Of a stretch of DNA of 29,291 nt, positions 17,022-26,449 are shown in pieces. The stretch covers positions 1 through 29,291 of the forward strand of contig JAQWCZ010000001.1 of NCBI GenBank assembly GCA_028705705.1. Reading direction: 5' to 3'. The notes under the pieces are model-generated. The model searched no databases. It saw only the letters and a program-made list of their open reading frames with translations, and was not told the origin of the DNA. The first letter of the stretch is position 1, and every line of letters starts with the position of its first letter. Both the position numbers and the translations under genes were made by a program. This stretch comes from Paludibacter sp. (GTDB lineage: Bacteria; Bacteroidota; Bacteroidia; Bacteroidales; Paludibacteraceae).

Positions 17022-17146
17022 GTGCTGTGATTGTCTGATGATATGCTTGGTATATTATCATAATTCGCACATTAAAATAATTATTACATTAACAAATCTC
17101 TTTTTCCTCTTTTTTTTGGGGGAGTAAGGGACTAAATTACAAAGGT

Positions 17147-17629
17147 ATGAGTAGCAATGCATTTTGTCCGATATCATTCAAAAAAATTGATGAACATGTA
17201 GCTCGGTTAAACGGATTTTTTACCGTTATTCTGCTGGTTGTTTTTTTGCTTACATCCAGCATCATTCCGGTGTTGTTTTTAGTTGCCGATTTTTTGGTTC
17301 GTAGCATTGAAAAACCACAATACAGTCCACTGGCGATTGTTTCAAAGTTTATACTGACTAGATTGAAGGTAAATTCACAATTGATCAATGCCGGTCCAAA
17401 GATATTTGCTGCCCGTATTGGGTTGTTGTTTTCAGTTATGATCAGTTTGGCGGTATTATTCAATTTAAATATAACCGCAATCATTTTTACCATCATCTTC
17501 GGAATTTGTGCACTGCTGGAAGCTGTTGTTGGTTTTTGCGTGGCCTGTAGAATCTATCCGTTGGTGTATCGGTTCATTTATCAGACGAATTTCAGAAAAA
17601 AGAAGTTCAATTCTGATTTTCAGATTTAA
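17147..17629 (+). CDS. DUF4395-like membrane protein
   Basis: 160-residue integral membrane protein. The N-terminal signature CPISFKKIDEHVARLNGFF fits the DUF4395 family, whose members start with a Cys-Pro motif and carry hydrophobic segments. I see membrane stretches at about 24-50 and 88-135, the second long enough for two passes, and a basic C-terminal tail (FRKKKFNSDF). No biochemical role is established for the family. A link to thiol or sulfur chemistry is sometimes inferred from gene context, but nothing nearby supports that here. The gene lies between a terminator and the kbl promoter, so it appears to stand alone; I found no clear promoter motif upstream. Confidence 0.7.
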   Translation: MSSNAFCPISFKKIDEHVARLNGFFTVILLVVFLLTSSIIPVLFLVADFLVRSIEKPQYSPLAIVSKFILTRLKVNSQLINAGPKIFAARIGLLFSVMISLAVLFNLNITAIIFTIIFGICALLEAVVGFCVACRIYPLVYRFIYQTNFRKKKFNSDFQI

Positions 17630-17707
17630 ATGTGTTTAATCATCAATTAAATAAATATTCATACAAAAAATATTAACCCTAACATAAATTTATCTCCCGA
17701 TTTCATT

Positions 17708-17715
17708 TATATTTG
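17708..17715 (+). promoter_or_regulatory. Probable -7 box for kbl-tdh
   Basis: TATATTTG fully matches TAnnTTTG, 28 nt before the kbl ATG. The expected -33 position has no TTTG. Confidence 0.5.
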
Positions 17716-17743
17716 TGAGTCGTTAAATCAAATTACGAAAATC

Positions 17744-18931
17744 ATGTTTGAAAGATTTAAAACTCACCTGACACAAGTGTTATCCGAAATAGAATCCGCT
17801 GGTCTATACAAGAACGAGCAGATTATTTTGTCTCCGCAAGGTGCTGTTATCCGTATCTCTGATGGTAAAGAAGTATTGAATTTTTGTGCCAATAATTACC
17901 TGGGTCTGTCGAATCATCCGGAGTTGAAAGCCGCCGCTGCAGCAGCGCTGGAGACTCACGGTTATGGTATGTCGTCAGTAAGATTTATTTGTGGAACCCA
18001 GAATTTGCACAAGCAACTAGAAGCTGAAATATCGCATTTCTTCGGGACAGAAGATGCAATTCTCTATGCTGCCTGTTTTGATGCCAATGGTGGTGTATTT
18101 GAACCGTTGCTGACTGAAGAAGACGCCATCATTTCCGATGCCTTGAATCATGCTTCGATTATCGATGGGGTGCGTTTGTGTAAGGCGCAACGGTATCGCT
18201 ATGCAAATGCAAATATGGAAGAGCTCGAGCAACAATTGAAACTGGCTCAGCAGCAACGCTTTCGCCTGATTGTCACCGATGGTGTGTTCTCGATGGATGG
18301 AAACGTGGCGCCATTAGATCGTATCTACGAGCTGGCTAAACAATATGATGCGATGGTCATGGTGGATGAATCCCATTCAGCAGGCGTGGTGGGTGAAACA
18401 GGTCGTGGCGTTACAGAATTGTATAATCTGAAAGGGAAAATCGAAATCATAACCGGAACCTTGGGCAAAGCTTTCGGAGGTGCTATTGGTGGCTTTACGA
18501 CCGGCAAAAAAGAAATGATTGATTTGCTGCGTCAGCGTTCCCGTCCCTATCTTTTCTCTAATTCAATTCCACCCATGGTTGCGGCTGCCGGCATCAGGAT
18601 GTTTCAACTGATGGAGACCACCAATGAGCTTCAGGAAAAACTGCATCAAAACACGACTTATTTTGTCTCAAAAATGAAAAAGGCGGGTTTTGATATCAAA
18701 CCGACAGCATCGGCCATTTGTGCCGTGATGTTATATGATGCCAAACTGGCGCAGGAATTTGCCGCGAAAATGCTGGAAGAAGGAATTTACGTGGTTGGAT
18801 TTTATTATCCGGTGGTACCAAAAGATCAGGCACGTATCCGCGTTCAGCTTTCTGCTGCCCATACCACTACGCAATTGGATCAGTGCGTTGATGCCTTTTG
18901 CAAAACCGGAAAGGAATTGGGATTGTTATAG
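17744..18931 (+). CDS. kbl: Glycine C-acetyltransferase (2-amino-3-ketobutyrate CoA ligase)
   Basis: PLP enzyme that splits 2-amino-3-ketobutyrate with CoA into glycine and acetyl-CoA, the second step of threonine breakdown. Its 395 residues match the family's usual length. Visible are FCANNYLGLSNHP, VRFICGTQNLHKQLE, the PLP-contacting MVDESHSAGVVG, and the Schiff-base lysine Lys242 in GTLGKAFGGAIGG. The alpha-oxoamine synthase family also includes BioF and SPT-like enzymes. The overall sequence and the tdh gene 84 nt downstream settle the assignment as Kbl. Confidence 0.95.
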   Translation: MFERFKTHLTQVLSEIESAGLYKNEQIILSPQGAVIRISDGKEVLNFCANNYLGLSNHPELKAAAAAALETHGYGMSSVRFICGTQNLHKQLEAEISHFFGTEDAILYAACFDANGGVFEPLLTEEDAIISDALNHASIIDGVRLCKAQRYRYANANMEELEQQLKLAQQQRFRLIVTDGVFSMDGNVAPLDRIYELAKQYDAMVMVDESHSAGVVGETGRGVTELYNLKGKIEIITGTLGKAFGGAIGGFTTGKKEMIDLLRQRSRPYLFSNSIPPMVAAAGIRMFQLMETTNELQEKLHQNTTYFVSKMKKAGFDIKPTASAICAVMLYDAKLAQEFAAKMLEEGIYVVGFYYPVVPKDQARIRVQLSAAHTTTQLDQCVDAFCKTGKELGLL

Positions 18932-18961
18932 AATAATACTTTCAATATTCATTATTCACTA

Positions 18962-19002
18962 TTTTGTGTTCTCTTTGTTTTCTTTTGTGCCTTTTGTGGT
19001 TA
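18962..19002. repeat. Quasi-tandem TTTGTG-rich spacer between kbl and tdh
   Basis: Four TTTG cores spaced 11, 10 and 9 nt apart on the plus strand, ending in TTTTGTGGTTA. The composition is strikingly T/G-only compared with the coding flanks. I recall similar TTTGTGGTTAAA spacers between genes in other Bacteroidota genomes, but cannot check that here. It does not contain a full -7 box. Confidence 0.4.
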
Positions 19003-19015
19003 AAAAATAATAAAC

Positions 19016-20041
19016 ATGAAATCCCTTGTCAAACTCCACCCTGAAAAAGGCATCTGGATGCAGGATATGCCGATGCCGTACGTTGGAATCAACGATGTGT
19101 TGATTAAAATTAAAAAAACAGCCATTTGTGGTACTGATTTGCATATTTACAAGTGGGATGCCTGGTCGCAGCGCACCATCAAAACACCCATGATTATCGG
19201 ACATGAATACGTGGGTGAGGTGGTAGAGAAAGGTCGCGGGGTGAAGAATATCCAGCTTGGCGATCGGGTTACGGGCGAGGGGCATATAGCCTGCGGACAT
19301 TGCCGGAATTGCCGGCGTGGTAAATTGCATGTGTGTGAAAATACGATTGGCGTAGGAGTGAACCGGGATGGTTGTTTTGCTGAGTATCTTTCCTTACCGG
19401 CTTCCAATGTTGTTAAATTAGACTCCCGTATTTCGGACGAAATGGCATCCATCATGGATCCTTTTGGGAATGCTGCTCATGCAGCCTTGTCATTCCCATT
19501 GATCGCTGAAGATGTGTTGATTACGGGTGCTGGACTAATAGGTTGTATGGCTACGGCAATTTGTCGCTTTGCCGGTGCGCGCAATATTGTGGTTAGCGAC
19601 CTGAGCGATTACCGGCTGAATATTGCCAAACAAATGGGGGCCACGCTGACCATCAACCCGTCAAAAGGAGAAACGATTGAAGGCGCTATTAAACAGTTGA
19701 GGATGCATGGTTTCGACATCGGACTTGAAATGTCGGGTTCGCCAGTTGCTTTCGAAAGCATGTTGGAGAATATGTACAATGGTTCGAAAATAGCGTTGCT
19801 CGGAATTTTACCCGATTCTACATCCGTTAACTGGGATACCATCATTTTCAAAGCCCTCACTATCAAAGGAATTTATGGACGGGAAATGTGGGAAACCTGG
19901 TATCAGATGGAGCAAATGCTGATCACGGGAATTGATTTGTCTCCTGTCATCACGCATCGTTTTCACATCGATGATTTTCAGCAGGGATTTGAGGTAATGG
20001 AAAGCGGGATATGCGGGAAAGTCATCCTGAATTGGGATTAA
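19016..20041 (+). CDS. tdh: L-threonine 3-dehydrogenase, zinc-dependent type
   Basis: Oxidises L-threonine to 2-amino-3-ketobutyrate with NAD+, feeding Kbl. The 341-residue medium-chain dehydrogenase has catalytic zinc ligands Cys38 (ICGTDLH) and His63-Glu64 (GHEYVGE). The structural zinc cysteines are 93, 96, 99 and 107 ([15 protein letters not shown]). The Rossmann nucleotide site is GAGLIGCMA. Length and zinc-ligand numbering agree with what I recall for E. coli Tdh. The kbl-tdh order is that of the classical threonine-degradation operon. Many Bacteroidota use an unrelated short-chain threonine dehydrogenase instead, so this form is of mild interest. Confidence 0.95.
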   Translation: MKSLVKLHPEKGIWMQDMPMPYVGINDVLIKIKKTAICGTDLHIYKWDAWSQRTIKTPMIIGHEYVGEVVEKGRGVKNIQLGDRVTGEGHIACGHCRNCRRGKLHVCENTIGVGVNRDGCFAEYLSLPASNVVKLDSRISDEMASIMDPFGNAAHAALSFPLIAEDVLITGAGLIGCMATAICRFAGARNIVVSDLSDYRLNIAKQMGATLTINPSKGETIEGAIKQLRMHGFDIGLEMSGSPVAFESMLENMYNGSKIALLGILPDSTSVNWDTIIFKALTIKGIYGREMWETWYQMEQMLITGIDLSPVITHRFHIDDFQQGFEVMESGICGKVILNWD

Positions 20042-20049
20042 AATTTTCC

Positions 20050-20077
20050 GGAATACCCCGCTTTCGGGCAAGTATCC
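20050..20077. terminator. Possible hairpin between converging tdh and mutase genes
   Basis: CCCG-CTTT-CGGG core, extended by ATAC/GTAT and GG/CC with small bulges. There is no strong T-run, so it is a weak candidate for stopping the convergent transcripts. Confidence 0.3.
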
Positions 20078-20087
20078 TAATTAAGAG

Positions 20088-21836
20088 CTATACACCCAGT
20101 GATGCCCTCGCAGCTTCAATTTTTTGGTTGGCTGCAGCATCGGCAGCATCATAATCGGCACGTGATTGCATATTGCCTCGTACCTCAATATAAAATTTGA
20201 TTTTCGGTTCGGTTCCTGAAGGACGAACGGAAATTTTGGTTCCATCTTCCGTAAAGTATTGTAGTACGTTGGATGTAGCCGGCATATCCAGATCGATGAC
20301 CTCTCCGGTAGTAACATTGGTTTGCTTCAGCGTTTTGTAGTCTTTGATAACCTTTATTGCTGAACCGGCCAGTTCTTTCGGCGGATTGCTGCGGAAATTG
20401 CTCATGATTTGCTGAATTTCTTCAGCACCTGATTTCCCTTTTCTTACGACAGAAATTCCTTTTTCTTTTCCGTAACCGTATTCCAGGTAGATGTCCTGCA
20501 ATAACTCATACAAAGTTTTGCCATTGTCTTTTGCCCAGGCAGCAATTTCAGCCATTAGGGTACAGGAAGAAACGGCATCTTTGTCACGAACAAAGGTTTC
20601 TGGAAGGAATCCATAGCTTTCTTCTCCACCTCCGATGTATTCCATTTTACCTTCATTTTCACGGATAACACCTGCAATCCATTTAAAACCGGTATAGCAA
20701 TCGAAACAAGTTACCTCATTCCTTTCAGCTATTTCTTTGATGATTTCGGTGGTTACAATGGTTTTTACAACGTACTCATTTCCTTTCAATTTACCAAGTT
20801 CCTTCCATCTGCGGATGAGATAATAAACAAAAAGGAGGGCAGTCTGATTCCCATTTACCAAAATCCATTGATTTTTATCATTTTTGATGGCAATGCCCAT
20901 CCGGTCAGAATCGGGGTCGGTAGCCATAACCAGTTCGGCATCTGTTTCAATGGCTCTTTTAATGGCCATGTCGAGTGCGGCAGGTTCTTCGGGATTCGGA
21001 GAATAAACTGTTGGGAAATCGCCACTCACCACATCCTGTTCGGGTACATGAATAATATTGGTAAATCCGTATTCTTTTAATGCCCATGGAACAAGCTTAA
21101 CAGCCGTTCCGTGTATCGGGGTAAAGACAATTTTCATGTCTTTATTTCTTTTGATGGAATCAGGAGAAAGCGTAAGGGTTTTTATTTTTTCGATAAACAA
21201 TTTATCTACTTCTTTTCCGATGCTTTCAATTAAATCAGGGTTACCATTGAATTTGATGTCGTTTACATTCGTGATTTTCATAACTTCGCTGATGACATTC
21301 TCATCATGTGGAGCAATCATCTGGGCGCCGTCATTCCAATAAGCTTTATAACCGTTGTATTCTTTCGGGTTGTGAGAAGCTGTCAGGATGATGCCACTCT
21401 GACATCCAAAATGACGGATAGCAAAAGAAATTTCCGGCGTTGGTCTTAAATCTTCGAAAAGATATACTTTGATGCCGTTGGCAGAAAAAATATCAGCAGA
21501 AATTTCGGCAAACTTCCGGCTGTTGTTGCGGCAGTCATGACCGATAACCACGGAGATTTGCGGCAAATTGCTAAACTGAGCTTTCAGGTAGTTGCTCAAA
21601 CCCTGTGTGGCAGCTCCTACTGTGTAAATGTTCATGCGGTTGGTGCCCGCACCCATGATGCCGCGTAAACCACCTGTCCCGAATTCAAGGTCACGGTAAA
21701 ATGATTCAATCAACTCTGTTTTATCTTCAACTTTAATCATGCGGCGAACAGCCTCTTTGGTTTCTGCATCGTAATTTCCATCAAGCCAGATTTGCGCTTT
21801 TGCCAACACTTCGTTTAATAATGCATTATTTTCCAT
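20088..21836 (-). CDS. Phospho-sugar mutase (phosphoglucomutase/phosphomannomutase family)
   Basis: Alpha-D-phosphohexomutase of 582 residues, predicted to interconvert hexose 1- and 6-phosphates to supply sugar nucleotides. All four family motifs are present: the phosphoserine loop LTASHNP (Ser154), the magnesium site DPDSDR (307-312), the sugar-binding GGEESYGF, and the phosphate-binding RPSGTEPK near the C-terminus. The N-terminal EFGTGGLRGIMGAGTNRMN and the 580-residue length place it with PgcA/PGM2-like enzymes and not with the shorter ManB/GlmM. It is transcribed away from clpC; specificity for glucose or mannose cannot be read directly. Confidence 0.92.
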   Translation of the reverse strand: MENNALLNEVLAKAQIWLDGNYDAETKEAVRRMIKVEDKTELIESFYRDLEFGTGGLRGIMGAGTNRMNIYTVGAATQGLSNYLKAQFSNLPQISVVIGHDCRNNSRKFAEISADIFSANGIKVYLFEDLRPTPEISFAIRHFGCQSGIILTASHNPKEYNGYKAYWNDGAQMIAPHDENVISEVMKITNVNDIKFNGNPDLIESIGKEVDKLFIEKIKTLTLSPDSIKRNKDMKIVFTPIHGTAVKLVPWALKEYGFTNIIHVPEQDVVSGDFPTVYSPNPEEPAALDMAIKRAIETDAELVMATDPDSDRMGIAIKNDKNQWILVNGNQTALLFVYYLIRRWKELGKLKGNEYVVKTIVTTEIIKEIAERNEVTCFDCYTGFKWIAGVIRENEGKMEYIGGGEESYGFLPETFVRDKDAVSSCTLMAEIAAWAKDNGKTLYELLQDIYLEYGYGKEKGISVVRKGKSGAEEIQQIMSNFRSNPPKELAGSAIKVIKDYKTLKQTNVTTGEVIDLDMPATSNVLQYFTEDGTKISVRPSGTEPKIKFYIEVRGNMQSRADYDAADAAANQKIEAARASLGV

Positions 21837-21904
21837 ATCGCTAAAATTATAATTAATATTTTGAAAGAAAATTCAACCTCCTGATAAGTTTTGTTTTCGG
21901 AAAG

Positions 21905-21912
21905 CAAAGTTA
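21905..21912 (-). promoter_or_regulatory. Probable -7 box for the mutase gene
   Basis: TAACTTTG on the minus strand, a full match to TAnnTTTG, about 70 nt before the ATG. No -33 TTTG at standard spacing. Confidence 0.45.
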
Positions 21913-21949
21913 CAAGATTTTCTGTGAAAAATCGAAAGAAGAATGAAAA

Positions 21950-21965
21950 TAGTGGTTAACCACTA
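21950..21965. repeat. Perfect 16-bp palindrome in the mutase/clpC divergent region
   Basis: TAGTGGTTAACCACTA is a perfect dyad with no spacer. Its half-site TAGTGGT is the same heptamer that is repeated after dnaA (6900-6913). It lies upstream of both divergent genes, about 38 nt behind the mutase -7 box and 106 nt before the clpC -7 box. It could be an operator for a dimeric regulator or a member of the intergenic repeat family. Confidence 0.6.
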
Positions 21966-22070
21966 AAAAATCTTCGCCTGACATAATTGCAGCAATTATT
22001 AAAAAAAACATAAGGGTATTAATTTTGTTATATCATTGAACCAAATTCAAACTAAATAAAAATATTTCCA

Positions 22071-22078
22071 TACTTTTG
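22071..22078 (+). promoter_or_regulatory. Probable -7 box for clpC
   Basis: TACTTTTG matches TAnnTTTG fully. Transcription would begin near 22085, downstream of the TTG at 22081, so translation must start at the ATG at 22105. No -33 TTTG at the expected spacing. Confidence 0.55.
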
Positions 22079-22104
22079 TTTTGGAAAATCAATATGATGA
22101 TTAT

Positions 22105-24615
22105 ATGACAGTGAATTATTCAGAACAATTACATAACGTGTTTCAATACAGCACACAGGAAGCTGAAAGGTTAGGCAATAACTACGTGGGACCAGAACAT
22201 CTGTTACTGGGATTACTCCGTAACGGACAAGGGAAAGCCATAGAAATAATGCATAGTTTGCGAATTAACCTTCCCAAAATAAAACAAACGATCGAAAGTC
22301 AGATTCGTACGGATAAAGAGCCGGGTGGAGAGAAAATTCCGGTATTGAAAAGCGCCGAACGCATCAAAAAAATCATGGAATTGGAAAGTCGTACGTATGA
22401 TGCCGATGTGGCAGATACAGAACACCTTTTATTAGCAATTCTGAAGGAAAAGAATAATTTAGCGGTGGATGTGCTTAACGAAGAAAATCTGACTTATGAT
22501 CAGGTTAAGTCTTATTTAGAGTCGCCAAAACCTGAAGAACCGTTTATGGGCGCAGGTTTTCATGACGAGGATGACGAGGATGATGATCCACGTTCACAAC
22601 GTAAAACACCGCCTGCCGGGTCTCAAAAACATTCTGATACGCCTGCACTCGACACTTTTGGCGCTGATATTACCAAAGCTGCACTCGAAAACCGATTGGA
22701 CCCCATTGTAGGACGAGAACGTGAAATTGAACGTTTGGCTCAGATTTTAAGTCGCCGTAAAAAAAACAATCCGGTTCTTATTGGCGATCCCGGAGTAGGG
22801 AAATCGGCTATCGTGGAGGGACTTGCCTTGCGGATTATCCAACGAAGGGTTTCGCGGGTGCTGTTTGACAAAAGGGTGGTTGCGCTGGATATGGCTTCTA
22901 TTGTTGCAGGAACCAAGTATCGCGGTCAGTTTGAAGAACGCATCAAGGCTATCCTGAATGAATTACAGAAAAATCCTAACGTGATTTTGTTTATCGACGA
23001 AATTCATACCATCGTGGGTGCCGGTGGCGCTCCCGGTTCGCTGGATGCTGCTAATATGCTGAAACCGGCATTATCGAGAGGAGAAATTCAGTGTATAGGA
23101 GCTACCACCCTGGATGAATATCGCCAGAGCATTGAAAAAGATGGGGCATTGGAACGCCGTTTCCAGAAAATCATGGTTGACCCGACTACCTCAGAAGAAA
23201 CTTTACAGATTTTGGAAAATATTCAGGATCGATATGAATATCACCACAATGTGAGATACACACCGGAAGCTATCAAGGCTTGTGTGCGACTGACCGACCG
23301 GTATATTACCGACCGTTGTTTCCCTGATAAGGCTATTGATGCCCTGGATGAAGCAGGCTCGCGTGTACACATCGGTTCCGTATCTGTTCCGGCAGAAATT
23401 GAAGAACTGGAAAAGAAAATCGAGGAACTGAAAAAAGAGAAGATGAAAGTCCTCAGCGAACAAAAATACGAACTCGCCGGACCTATCCGCGATCAAGAAA
23501 AACAATGTCAGTATCAACTGGAAGATGCCATCAGACGCTGGGAGAAGGAATCTCAATTGCATCCTGAAACGGTTGATGAAGAGCAGGTCGCCGAAGTAGT
23601 AGCCATGATGTCGGGTGTGCCGGTACAGCGCATCGCTCAGGCAGAAGGGCTGAAACTCCGACAGATGAAAGATGAATTAATTAAAAAGGTAATTGGTCAG
23701 GATGAGGCGGTTAACAAAATTGTGAAAGCCATTCAACGTAACCGCATTGGGTTGAAAGATCCCGCAAAACCGATTGGTTCATTTATCTTTCTCGGTCCGA
23801 CCGGGGTAGGTAAAACCCATTTGGCCAAGGTGCTTTCCGAGTTCATGTTCGACAGTCAGGATGCACTCATTCGCATGGATATGAGTGAATACATGGAGAA
23901 ATTTTCGGTTTCCCGTCTGATTGGGGCGCCTCCGGGATATGTGGGGTACGAAGAAGGCGGTCAGCTCACCGAAAGAGTTCGTCGCAAACCCTATTCAATC
24001 GTCTTGTTTGACGAAATTGAAAAAGCGCATCAGGATGTATTTAACATTCTGTTGCAAATTATGGATGAAGGCCGATTGACCGATAGTTTAGGTCGTAGGA
24101 TTAATTTTAAGAATACCATTATCATTATGACCTCCAACGTGGGTACGCGTCAGTTGAAAGATTTTGGAAAAGGAGTTGGTTTTAACATCGACTCAAATTT
24201 AGAACTGGATACTGAATACTCCCGGGGTGTAATTCAAAAAGCACTGAATCGCACTTTCTCACCCGAGTTTTTGAACCGTGTGGATGAGATCGTGATGTTT
24301 GATCAACTTAATAAAGAAACGATTAAGAAGATTATCGATCTGGAATTGAAAGGATTGTTCAGTCGTGTTACGAATTTGGGATACAAAATAGAATTATCCC
24401 CCGAAGCCAAAGACTTTATCGCTGAAAGAGGCTATGATGTGCAATTCGGTGCTCGTCCTTTGAAAAGAGCCATCCAACGTTACCTCGAAGACGAACTCGC
24501 AGATATTGTGCTATCCGGAGAAGTGCATGAAGGAGATACTATCCTGATGGAAATGAATGAGGCGAAGGACGGGGTGAAAGCCAGGATTGTTTCTTCATCG
24601 GTAGAAAGTAGATAG
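22105..24615 (+). CDS. clpC: ATP-dependent Clp protease ATP-binding subunit ClpC
   Basis: Hsp100 AAA+ unfoldase that delivers proteins to ClpP or refolds aggregates. From ATG 22105 it is 836 residues. The N-domain carries two Clp-N repeats ([16 protein letters not shown] and [14 protein letters not shown]). A short acidic linker (HDEDDEDDD) leads to NBD1 with Walker A GDPGVGKS (227-234) and Walker B FIDEIH. A UVR-containing middle domain lies at about 431-470 ([29 protein letters not shown]), which is what marks ClpC as opposed to ClpB or ClpA. NBD2 has Walker A GPTGVGKT (564-571) and [13 protein letters not shown] at 22081 is in frame but sits at the promoter and adds residues absent from relatives. 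clpP is not adjacent. Confidence 0.94.
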   Translation: MTVNYSEQLHNVFQYSTQEAERLGNNYVGPEHLLLGLLRNGQGKAIEIMHSLRINLPKIKQTIESQIRTDKEPGGEKIPVLKSAERIKKIMELESRTYDADVADTEHLLLAILKEKNNLAVDVLNEENLTYDQVKSYLESPKPEEPFMGAGFHDEDDEDDDPRSQRKTPPAGSQKHSDTPALDTFGADITKAALENRLDPIVGREREIERLAQILSRRKKNNPVLIGDPGVGKSAIVEGLALRIIQRRVSRVLFDKRVVALDMASIVAGTKYRGQFEERIKAILNELQKNPNVILFIDEIHTIVGAGGAPGSLDAANMLKPALSRGEIQCIGATTLDEYRQSIEKDGALERRFQKIMVDPTTSEETLQILENIQDRYEYHHNVRYTPEAIKACVRLTDRYITDRCFPDKAIDALDEAGSRVHIGSVSVPAEIEELEKKIEELKKEKMKVLSEQKYELAGPIRDQEKQCQYQLEDAIRRWEKESQLHPETVDEEQVAEVVAMMSGVPVQRIAQAEGLKLRQMKDELIKKVIGQDEAVNKIVKAIQRNRIGLKDPAKPIGSFIFLGPTGVGKTHLAKVLSEFMFDSQDALIRMDMSEYMEKFSVSRLIGAPPGYVGYEEGGQLTERVRRKPYSIVLFDEIEKAHQDVFNILLQIMDEGRLTDSLGRRINFKNTIIIMTSNVGTRQLKDFGKGVGFNIDSNLELDTEYSRGVIQKALNRTFSPEFLNRVDEIVMFDQLNKETIKKIIDLELKGLFSRVTNLGYKIELSPEAKDFIAERGYDVQFGARPLKRAIQRYLEDELADIVLSGEVHEGDTILMEMNEAKDGVKARIVSSSVESR

Positions 24616-24629
24616 TAGTTCGTGGTCAA

Positions 24630-25220
24630 CTAACCATTAATCCCCCACCGTTTCAATTCGTTGTACAATCGTTGAATCGGCAATCCCATCACATTAAAAT
24701 ACGAACCATTAATTTGTTCTACCGCGATAAAGCCAATCCATTCCTGTACGCCATAGGAGCCGGCTTTATCGTAGGGAGCATAAAGTTCCAGGTAATAATC
24801 AATTTCAGCATCATTCAGCCGTGCAAATTTAACTTCTGAAATGGTGTGGAAAGTCCGGCGACGCAGCTTTGTGCTGATGCATACCCCGGTGATTACCTGA
24901 TGTGTTTTCCCTGAAAGTTTTTGCAGCATTTTAATGGCATCTGCTTTATCAACCGGTTTGCCCAATACATTGCCTTCCAGTAAAACAATCGTGTCGGCAG
25001 TTATGACCATCAACTCATCATTGAGCATGCTTTTATATGCATCAGCTTTCTTTTCAGCCAGATACATGGGAATTTCAACACCTGTCAGGTAGGGAGGATA
25101 ACTTTCATCCACATTTATCGGCATGACTTCAAAAGGCAGGTTGATACCACGTAATAGTTCTTGACGCCTGGGTGAAGCTGAGCCCAGTATGATTTTGTAT
25201 TTCTTCAGGTTGTCCAACAT
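24630..25220 (-). CDS. maf: Maf family nucleotide pyrophosphatase
   Basis: 196-residue Maf/HAM1-superfamily house-cleaning enzyme that hydrolyses dTTP, UTP or modified nucleoside triphosphates to the monophosphates. Signatures are GSASPRRQELL (residues 13-23), ITADTIV with the catalytic Asp76, and the GKPVDKADAIKMLQKLSG block. The start ATG is 14 nt after the UbiA-family gene, so they are co-transcribed. The 3' end converges on clpC with only 14 nt between stop codons. The Maf/YhdE type is favoured; the exact substrate set is unproven. Confidence 0.93.
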   Translation of the reverse strand: MLDNLKKYKIILGSASPRRQELLRGINLPFEVMPINVDESYPPYLTGVEIPMYLAEKKADAYKSMLNDELMVITADTIVLLEGNVLGKPVDKADAIKMLQKLSGKTHQVITGVCISTKLRRRTFHTISEVKFARLNDAEIDYYLELYAPYDKAGSYGVQEWIGFIAVEQINGSYFNVMGLPIQRLYNELKRWGING

Positions 25221-25234
25221 GATGATGGTTATGG

Positions 25235-26221
25235 TTATTGTATGGTAAATAAATTAAATAACTGAATGCCTGTTTCCTTTGCAAGTAAGAAATAAAAAAC
25301 AGGTGCATAGAGTAACCCAATAAACATGATAAACTTGGTTAAAGCAGAAGCCTGGTGATAATCGGCTGGTTGTTTTGCTTTGATGAGCAGGTAGATTACA
25401 ATACAAAGTGGAATTGTCAGTCCGAAAATAATATATTTGAGGGTAAGGTTTCCCTCAAAACCGATGTAAGTATAATTTACAATAAACAGTATCACCAACA
25501 GAATCAGAATCAGCAATATCACAATGATTTTAGTGGCAGTTTTACCCCAAACAACAGGCATGGTACGACACTCCAGTTCCCTGTCGCCATACTCATCTTC
25601 CATATCCTTGATGATTTCCCTTATCCAGGTAAGTAAAAATGAAAACAAAGCGAATCCTCCACTCCATGCATACAATTTGGCGGGTATCAGGGTGTTGTAA
25701 ATCAAATCGCTGTATCTTACTTCAAGTAAGGCTATTTCGCTGATGGCAACAATGATGACCGATAGGGCAGAAACAAAAGCCACAACTAAATTTCCAATCA
25801 TTAACTGACGCTTGTAACTTGCTGAATAAAACCAGAGTAATCCGGGAACCACCACAAAAATAAAAGCTAATGAGATGCTTTTAAGTTTCCATGCTAATGT
25901 CAGTCCGATAACAACCCCGGTCAAGGTAAGTAATTGATGCATCACCATGGCAGTTTGTTTAGAAATACTCTTGCCGACCAGCACCTCTCCGGGTTTATTA
26001 ATCGTGTCAATTTTGACATCAAAATAATCATTCAACACATAACCACCTGCTGCGATCAATACAGAAGCAGCAATCAGTAAATACAGATGCAGTTGTTCGC
26101 CGTGAAGATCGAAACCATAAGTATCCAACAAGGGTACAAGCACAAGCTGACGGATCATATATTGAATTAATATGATAAACAGCAGGTTTTGAATTCTTAT
26201 CAGTTTTAAGTATTTGATCAT
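25235..26221 (-). CDS. UbiA-family prenyltransferase
   Basis: Integral membrane prenyltransferase of 328 residues with about eight or nine hydrophobic segments. The two Asp-rich, Mg-diphosphate-binding motifs are present: NDYFDVKID (64-72) and IKDMEDEYGDRE (204-215). The sequence resembles Bacteroidota proteins often labelled geranylgeranylglycerol-phosphate geranylgeranyltransferase-like; a menaquinone or other lipid-headgroup acceptor is equally possible. No quinone-biosynthesis genes are adjacent. Its ATG overlaps the stop of the short upstream reading frame (ATGA), and maf follows after 14 nt, which makes it the middle gene of a three-gene operon. Confidence 0.88.
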   Translation of the reverse strand: MIKYLKLIRIQNLLFIILIQYMIRQLVLVPLLDTYGFDLHGEQLHLYLLIAASVLIAAGGYVLNDYFDVKIDTINKPGEVLVGKSISKQTAMVMHQLLTLTGVVIGLTLAWKLKSISLAFIFVVVPGLLWFYSASYKRQLMIGNLVVAFVSALSVIIVAISEIALLEVRYSDLIYNTLIPAKLYAWSGGFALFSFLLTWIREIIKDMEDEYGDRELECRTMPVVWGKTATKIIVILLILILLVILFIVNYTYIGFEGNLTLKYIIFGLTIPLCIVIYLLIKAKQPADYHQASALTKFIMFIGLLYAPVFYFLLAKETGIQLFNLFTIQ

Positions 26222-26430
26222 GCGGTAATTGTTGCACCATCCGTTTGCAAATCATCGTGATTTACATTCAACCAGGAAATGATCGGGCTGATATTGATAC
26301 CGGATAAAAATAAATTGATTTTTACATTCTTTAGCTTCTTCTGAACAGGATTATCCATGTTTAAAAAAATGTCCTGAGCATAAGCTGATGGAACTAAAAC
26401 AAACAATATCAATAAAATCAAATTTCGCAT
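26218..26430 (-). CDS. Short secreted protein of unknown function
   Basis: 70 residues beginning with a clear signal peptide (MRNLILLILFVLVPSAYAQ, cleavage expected after AYA). That leaves about 50 mature residues with no cysteine and no motif I recognise. Support for it being real: a full -7 box (TACTTTTG) 23 nt upstream, and an ATGA overlap with the UbiA-family gene that would couple their translation. It may be a complete small periplasmic protein, the remnant of a longer exported protein, or a leader whose translation sets expression of the prenyltransferase. No homologue comes to mind. Confidence 0.55.
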   Translation of the reverse strand: MRNLILLILFVLVPSAYAQDIFLNMDNPVQKKLKNVKINLFLSGINISPIISWLNVNHDDLQTDGATITA

Positions 26431-26449
26431 TGTATTTAATTTGTTTTTC

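Noticed and set aside
22081..22104. ClpC start at TTG 22081
   Set aside because: Lies at the predicted transcription start and adds residues (MENQYDDY) not expected in ClpC.
23203..23562. Antisense open reading frame in clpC
   Set aside because: Phe/Leu-rich mirror of the ClpC middle domain; no promoter or family resemblance.
24616..24640. Independent repeat array or terminator between clpC and maf
   Set aside because: Shares words with the heptamer family and has a TGGT/ACCA dyad, but too short and degenerate to call on its own.
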